Assembly: GCA_017880705.1 (NCBI GenBank)
Contig: JADGRS010000053.1
Coordinates: 1 to 11,964 of the forward strand
From: Burkholderiales bacterium
GTDB taxonomy: Bacteria > Pseudomonadota > Gammaproteobacteria > Burkholderiales > Usitatibacteraceae
Direction: 5' to 3'
DNA: 11,964 nt
Of the stretch, positions 8,008 to 11,964 are shown one piece after another. The position numbers and the translations under genes are program-made. How positions within the stretch are numbered: the first letter of the stretch is position 1; each line of letters starts with the position of its first letter. Below the pieces are notes generated by a model. It was not told the DNA's origin. It saw only the letters and a list, made by a program, of their open reading frames with translations, and made no database searches.

Positions 8008-8019
8008 AGCAGCGGCGTC

Positions 8020-10425
8020 ATGACCGCAAAGTTTCGCCCGTTCACCGATTTCGACTCGATTCCGCGCGGCCGCCGGCTGGTGGTCATCGTGTGGCTGTTC
8101 GTCGGCATCGTCCTGTGCCTCCTGGCCGCCGCGGTCTACAGCCTCGAGCTCCTTTCGGCGGGGCGCGCCTTCGTCGGCGCGGAAGGCGCATGGTCGCGCG
8201 CGCAGAAGGACGCGGCGTTCCACCTTTCGCGATACGCGCTCACGCGCGACGAGGACCAATACGAGGCGTTCGAGCGCGCCATCGCCGTTCCCATCGGCGA
8301 TCGCAGGGCGCGCCTCGAGCTCGCCCGGGACGAACCCGACTTCGCGGCGGTGCGCGCGGGCTTCGTGGCGGGCCGCAACCATCCCGCGGACATCGACGCG
8401 ATGGTGACGCTCTACCGCCGCTTCCGCAATTTCCCCCCGGTGCAGCAGGCGGTATTCCTGTGGGAACGCGCCGACGCGCACATCGACGACTTGAACGCGA
8501 TCGGACGCGAGCTTCACAAGGGGAGTGCCGCGATCGACCAGGCGCAACGAGACGAGCTCGTGCAGCGCATCACGGGCCTCAACGCGACGCTCACGCGCCT
8601 CGAGGATGCGATCGCCGCGACTCTCGGCGAGGCGCAGCGCCAGGCGCAATCGATCCTGCTCGCCGGAATGCTCACCCTCGCGGGCGTGCTGCTGGTCGCG
8701 GGCATCATGATCTCCCAGCGCTTCGTCGCGCAGAACGAGAAGCTGCAGGAGACGCTGCGCGAAAGCGAGTCGCAGCTGCGCCACCTGGTGGAGTCGGCGC
8801 CGATGCCGCTTCTCATCGTTCGCGCCGGCGACCAGCTGCTGATGTACGCCAACGAGCGCGCCCTGCAGCAGTTCTCGTTGACCGCCGATTCGATGCACGG
8901 CCGGTCGCTCGCGGATTTCCACGCCGACCCGGAGATCCGCGCGGCGCTCCCCGAGGCGCTTTCGCGGCACGGGTCGGTGCGCGACTACGAGGTGCGTCTC
9001 AAGGACTCCAACGGCCGCGAGTTCTGGCTGCTGCTATCGGCGCAGCCGATCCGCTACGGCGGCGTCGTCGGCCTGCTGGTCGCGCTCGCCAACATCGACG
9101 ATCGCAAGCGCATGCAGGAAGACATGCGGCGCAAGGCCATGCACGACCCGCTCACCGGGCTTCCCAATCGCGCGGTGTTCCTCGAGTCGCTCGACCGCGC
9201 GGTGCGCACGGCGCGCCGCCGCGAGGGGCGCCTCTCCGTGCTGTTCGTCGACCTCGACCGCTTCAAGGAAGTGAACGATTCGCTCGGCCACGCGGCCGGC
9301 GACCTGCTGCTGCAGAGCATTTCGGCGCGCCTCAAGGCCGCGGTACGCCAGAGCGACCTGGTGGCGCGCATGGGCGGCGACGAGTTCGTGGTGCTGATCG
9401 AGGAGCATCGCGGCCCCGAGGAGGTGATGGTCGTCGCGCAGAAGGTCCTCTCCTTCCTCGAGCGCCCCATGCTGCTCGACTGGCGCGAGGTGACGGTGTC
9501 GGGAAGCGTCGGCATCGCGAGCTTTCCCGACGACGGCGAAGACGTCGAGACCCTGGTGAAGAACGCCGACGCCGCGATGTACCAGGCGAAGGAGCGCGGC
9601 CGCAACAATTTCCAGTTCTACTCGCCGGAGCTGAACCGCATCACGGTCGAGCGCTCGCAGCTCGAGAAGCGCGTGCGCCATGCCCTCGAGGGCCAGGAAT
9701 TCTTCCTGCACTACCAGCCCGAGGTCGAGACTGCAACCGGCGCGCTGAAGACGGTCGAGGCGCTGCTGCGCTGGCGCGATCCCGGCACGGGCGTGATCCT
9801 GCCCGCGGAGTTCCTTCCCCTCGCGGAGGAGAACGGCAGCATCATCGAGATCGGCGACTGGGTGCTGCAGCGCGCGCTCGCCGACCTGAAGGCGTGGCAG
9901 GAGCTCGGGGTTGACGTGCAGCTCTCGCTCAACATCTCCGCGCGCCAACTGCAGCATCACGACCTCGTGGCGGGCATCTCGCAGGCGTTGCGAACCCACG
10001 GGGTCGAAGCGCCGCGCTTGCGCCTCGAGATCGCCGAGCCCGCGCTCATGCAGGAGTCGGATGCGACGCTTCGGACGTTTCGCGCGCTGCAGGCGATCGG
10101 GTTGCACACCGCCATCGACAACTTCGGCACCGGCTATTCGTCGCTCGGCCTGGTGCGCGGCTTCGCGGTCCAGGCGGTGAAGATCGACAAGTCGCTCGTC
10201 AGCAGCTGCCGCGACAAGCCCGAGTGCGCGGCGATCGTCGGCGCCGTGGGCGCGCTCGCGAGGAACCTCGGCCTCACCGTGATCGCGAGCGGCGTCGAGA
10301 CCGAGGAAGAAAAGACCGTCAGCGCGGCGCTCGGCTGCGACCGCGCGCAGGGCATGCTCATCGGCCGCCCCATGGACTGGTCGCAGATCGCCGCCCTCGC
10401 GGGCGCCACGGTGGCCGCGGAATGA
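8020..10425 (+). CDS. Membrane PAS-GGDEF-EAL protein with degenerate EAL site
   Basis: Encodes 801 residues acting in cyclic-di-GMP signalling at the inner membrane. Order: TM1 (about 19-40), a mostly helical periplasmic sensor (about 45-210) I cannot assign, TM2 (about 212-232), a short coiled coil (235-255), PAS (about 254-366), GGDEF (about 372-535), EAL (about 545-790). The diguanylate cyclase part looks active: DLDRFKEVND (411-420), GGDEF at 452-456, and an inhibitory-site RxxD (R443-D446) exactly five residues ahead. The EAL part keeps E580 (EALLRW), N638, E670, K721, E760 and Q777, but the usual DDFGTG is D700-N701-FGTG and the usual AEGVE is A756-S757-GVE760. Both lost acidic residues belong to the metal/catalytic site, so phosphodiesterase activity is doubtful; a c-di-GMP-binding or regulatory role is more likely. 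No HAMP domain. The gene is alone in its transcription unit. Confidence 0.95.
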   Translation: MTAKFRPFTDFDSIPRGRRLVVIVWLFVGIVLCLLAAAVYSLELLSAGRAFVGAEGAWSRAQKDAAFHLSRYALTRDEDQYEAFERAIAVPIGDRRARLELARDEPDFAAVRAGFVAGRNHPADIDAMVTLYRRFRNFPPVQQAVFLWERADAHIDDLNAIGRELHKGSAAIDQAQRDELVQRITGLNATLTRLEDAIAATLGEAQRQAQSILLAGMLTLAGVLLVAGIMISQRFVAQNEKLQETLRESESQLRHLVESAPMPLLIVRAGDQLLMYANERALQQFSLTADSMHGRSLADFHADPEIRAALPEALSRHGSVRDYEVRLKDSNGREFWLLLSAQPIRYGGVVGLLVALANIDDRKRMQEDMRRKAMHDPLTGLPNRAVFLESLDRAVRTARRREGRLSVLFVDLDRFKEVNDSLGHAAGDLLLQSISARLKAAVRQSDLVARMGGDEFVVLIEEHRGPEEVMVVAQKVLSFLERPMLLDWREVTVSGSVGIASFPDDGEDVETLVKNADAAMYQAKERGRNNFQFYSPELNRITVERSQLEKRVRHALEGQEFFLHYQPEVETATGALKTVEALLRWRDPGTGVILPAEFLPLAEENGSIIEIGDWVLQRALADLKAWQELGVDVQLSLNISARQLQHHDLVAGISQALRTHGVEAPRLRLEIAEPALMQESDATLRTFRALQAIGLHTAIDNFGTGYSSLGLVRGFAVQAVKIDKSLVSSCRDKPECAAIVGAVGALARNLGLTVIASGVETEEEKTVSAALGCDRAQGMLIGRPMDWSQIAALAGATVAAE

Positions 10426-10428
10426 TCA
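10423..10428. other. Abutting stop codons of two convergent genes
   Basis: The TGA of the GGDEF/EAL gene (10423-10425) is immediately followed by the reverse-strand TGA of the M20 gene (10426-10428), forming palindromic TGATCA with no spacer. No terminator can lie between them, so each transcript must run into the other gene's coding region. Confidence 0.95.
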
Positions 10429-11877
10429 GGCCATCGCGGCGATCACCATCGCGGTCGCAGCGGTGATCTTCTTGGCGTAGGCGATGTCGATGAACTCGTT
10501 GGGTCCGTGGGCGTTCGACTTGGGACCGAGCACGCCGGTGACGAGAAGCTGCGCGGAGGGGAATTTCGCGTTGAGCATGCTCATGAAGGGAATCGTGCCG
10601 CCCTCGCCCACGTACGCGGCGGGCTTGCCGAAGAGCGTCGTGGAGGCCTGGTCGAGCGCTTGCGCGAGCCACGGCGCCGTCGAAGGCGCGTTCCAACCCG
10701 TCGCCGCCGAGTCGTGGCGGAAATCCACGACGGCCGAATAGGGCGGATCGTCCTCGAGGAGCTTCTTCATGGCGCGGGCGGCGCCCTCGGCGTCGATGAG
10801 CGGCGGCAGGCGAAGCGAGAGCTTGAGCGAGGTGCGCGGCCGCTGCACATTGCCCGCCGACTCGAGCGCCGGCAAGCCGTCGGCGCCCGTCACCGCGAGC
10901 GCCGCGCGCCACGTGCGGTTGAGGATGAGCTCGACGGGATCCTTCGTGAGGGGCTCCGCGAAGACGCGCGTGCTCGCGTCGTCGCAGCAGCTCGCCCACG
11001 GAAAGCGCTTCCACAGGGTGTCGCCGAGAATCCGCGCGGCCTCGCTCGCCTGCGCGAGCCGGTCGGCGGGGACCTCGCAGGCGAACTCGCGCGGCTTCAC
11101 CACCCCCGTGCGCGAATCGTCGATGCGGTCGAGGAGCGCGCGCGCGATGCGAAAGGACGATGGCACCACCCCGCCCGCATCGCCCGAATGCACCCCTTCG
11201 GTGAGGACATCCACGCGAAGCGTGCCGTTCACCAGCCCGCGCAGCGACGTCGTGGCCCAGAGCTGGTCGTAGTTGCCGGCGCCCGAATCGAGCGCGATCA
11301 CGAGGCCCACATCTCCCATCCTCGGCGCAAGGACATTCAAATACTCGGGAAGGTCGTAGCTGCCGCTCTCTTCGCATGTCTCGATCAAGCCCACGCAACG
11401 CGGGCGCGCGATGCCCTCGGCATCGAGGGCCGCGATCGCGCTCAGGGCGGCGAACACCGCGTAACCATCGTCCGCGCCGCCGCGTCCGTAGAGGCGTCCC
11501 TCCTCGATCACCGGGATCCACGGGCCGAGCCCCTCGCGCCAACCGGTCATCTCCGGCTGCTTGTCGAGATGGCCATAGAGCACCACCGACTTCGACGAAG
11601 CGGTGGCGCCGCTCGCGGGAATGTCGAAGAAGATCACGGGCGTGCGCCCCTCGAGCCGAATCACCTCGAGCACCATGCCGCGCACCGCCTGGCGCTTCAC
11701 CCAGTCGTGCGCCTGGCGAACCGCGGCGTCGATGTGGCCGTGCTCGCGCCACCTGGGGTCGAAGTGCGGCGACTTCGCCGGTATGCGCACGTACTCGACG
11801 AGCTGGGGAACTATGTCCTCGTCCCATTGCCTGGAAACGAGGCCTTCGAGATTCGAAATCGGTTGGCGGGCGGTCAT
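10426..11877 (-). CDS. M20-family metallopeptidase (CNDP/carnosinase-like dipeptidase)
   Basis: Encodes 483 residues, the length of di-zinc M20 dipeptidases of the carnosinase/non-specific dipeptidase group; probably cytoplasmic, since no signal peptide is visible. Metal and catalytic residues are all present: H103 and D105 in YGHLDKQPE, the bridging Asp in GRGGADDG (D136), catalytic E169 and metal E170 in ETCEESGS, D197 in ALDSGAG, and H457 in NAHGPNE. The lid/dimer domain (about 213-400) contains GVHSG with H230. The frame is open upstream to the window edge, but 11877 was chosen because the product then begins MTARQPISNL, the upstream 29 residues look non-coding, and a TAAAAT box lies just ahead. 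No Shine-Dalgarno. Substrate is not determined; broad dipeptide hydrolysis is the family default. It converges with the GGDEF/EAL gene and diverges from the partial gene at the right edge. Confidence 0.93.
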   Translation of the reverse strand: MTARQPISNLEGLVSRQWDEDIVPQLVEYVRIPAKSPHFDPRWREHGHIDAAVRQAHDWVKRQAVRGMVLEVIRLEGRTPVIFFDIPASGATASSKSVVLYGHLDKQPEMTGWREGLGPWIPVIEEGRLYGRGGADDGYAVFAALSAIAALDAEGIARPRCVGLIETCEESGSYDLPEYLNVLAPRMGDVGLVIALDSGAGNYDQLWATTSLRGLVNGTLRVDVLTEGVHSGDAGGVVPSSFRIARALLDRIDDSRTGVVKPREFACEVPADRLAQASEAARILGDTLWKRFPWASCCDDASTRVFAEPLTKDPVELILNRTWRAALAVTGADGLPALESAGNVQRPRTSLKLSLRLPPLIDAEGAARAMKKLLEDDPPYSAVVDFRHDSAATGWNAPSTAPWLAQALDQASTTLFGKPAAYVGEGGTIPFMSMLNAKFPSAQLLVTGVLGPKSNAHGPNEFIDIAYAKKITAATAMVIAAMA

Positions 11878-11884
11878 GGCGCCT

Positions 11885-11890
11885 ATTTTA
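11885..11890 (-). promoter_or_regulatory. TAAAAT -10 box abutting the M20 gene start; possible leaderless promoter
   Basis: Minus-strand TAAAAT ends seven bases before the ATG at 11877, the same arrangement as in front of asnS. A TCGACA (11905-11910) resembles a -35 box but at only 14 bases spacing. Confidence 0.4.
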
Positions 11891-11903
11891 GTATGCTGCG
11901 GGG

Positions 11904-11964
11904 ATGTCGATGCCGTGGTTCGCGATTCTAGTCGCTGCGTACGTCGTGTGGGTCCTGGGCGCAT
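11904..11964 (+). CDS. Start of an unknown, probably membrane, protein (cut by window edge)
   Basis: Plus-strand frame with ATG at 11904 and a second in-frame ATG at 11910, open to the window edge (about 20 codons). After MSMPWF the residues are almost all hydrophobic (Ala, Ile, Leu, Val, Tyr, Trp), as in an N-terminal transmembrane helix or signal anchor. GGGG at 11900-11903 directly abuts the first ATG but is six bases before the second, so 11910 may be the real start. It is divergent from the M20 gene, with 26 bases between the start codons if 11904 is used. Too little is visible to name a family. Shortness makes this tentative. Confidence 0.5.
   Translation, partial: MSMPWFAILVAAYVVWVLGA

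Noticed and set aside
7900..8019. Possible c-di-GMP riboswitch in the GGDEF/EAL leader
   Set aside because: I could not find the conserved GEMM-type core or a matching two-hairpin layout; only one 5-bp stem is present.
11878..11964. Upstream extension of the M20 protein to the window edge
   Set aside because: The 29 added residues do not resemble an M20 N-terminus or a signal peptide, and a likely -10 box overlaps them.

Overview
High-GC bacterial chromosome segment with tightly packed genes. The gene types and style suggest a Gram-negative proteobacterium, most likely a betaproteobacterium: an inner-membrane RND pump with a lipoprotein adaptor, a membrane-bound GGDEF/EAL protein, very high G/C at third codon positions, and TAAAAT boxes placed directly in front of start codons. 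The taxon is inferred from style; no rRNA or other marker gene is present.

Layout. Bases 1-1719 (minus) hold most of a long protein with a PhoU-like (DUF47-type) C-terminal domain. It runs off the left edge, so its stop codon is not seen. A 124-base gap with a perfect 8-bp inverted repeat and a 14-bp direct repeat separates it from a two-gene RND efflux operon, also minus: adaptor lipoprotein (6232-5069), then pump (5065-1844). Upstream of the operon on the same strand is asparaginyl-tRNA synthetase (7797-6397). A 222-base divergent region with an AT-rich core leads to an 801-residue membrane GGDEF/EAL protein on the plus strand (8020-10425). That gene abuts, stop codon to stop codon, an M20-family dipeptidase-like gene on the minus strand (11877-10426). 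At the right edge a divergent plus-strand gene begins at 11904 or 11910 and encodes a hydrophobic N-terminus; only about 20 codons are visible.

The genes do not form one pathway. The only clear functional unit is the adaptor-pump pair, which has no outer-membrane channel gene or local regulator in view. The most notable points are these. The GGDEF domain is intact and has an inhibitory-site motif, but it is fused to an EAL domain lacking two catalytic-site acidic residues. The PhoU-like domain sits behind a roughly 440-residue region I cannot assign. The RND pump carries an unusual extra C-terminal hydrophobic segment. asnS and the M20 gene share a TAAAAT-to-ATG arrangement that suggests leaderless transcripts. 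I saw no tRNA, rRNA, CRISPR array, insertion sequence or phage gene. I did not find a convincing new multi-gene system here.
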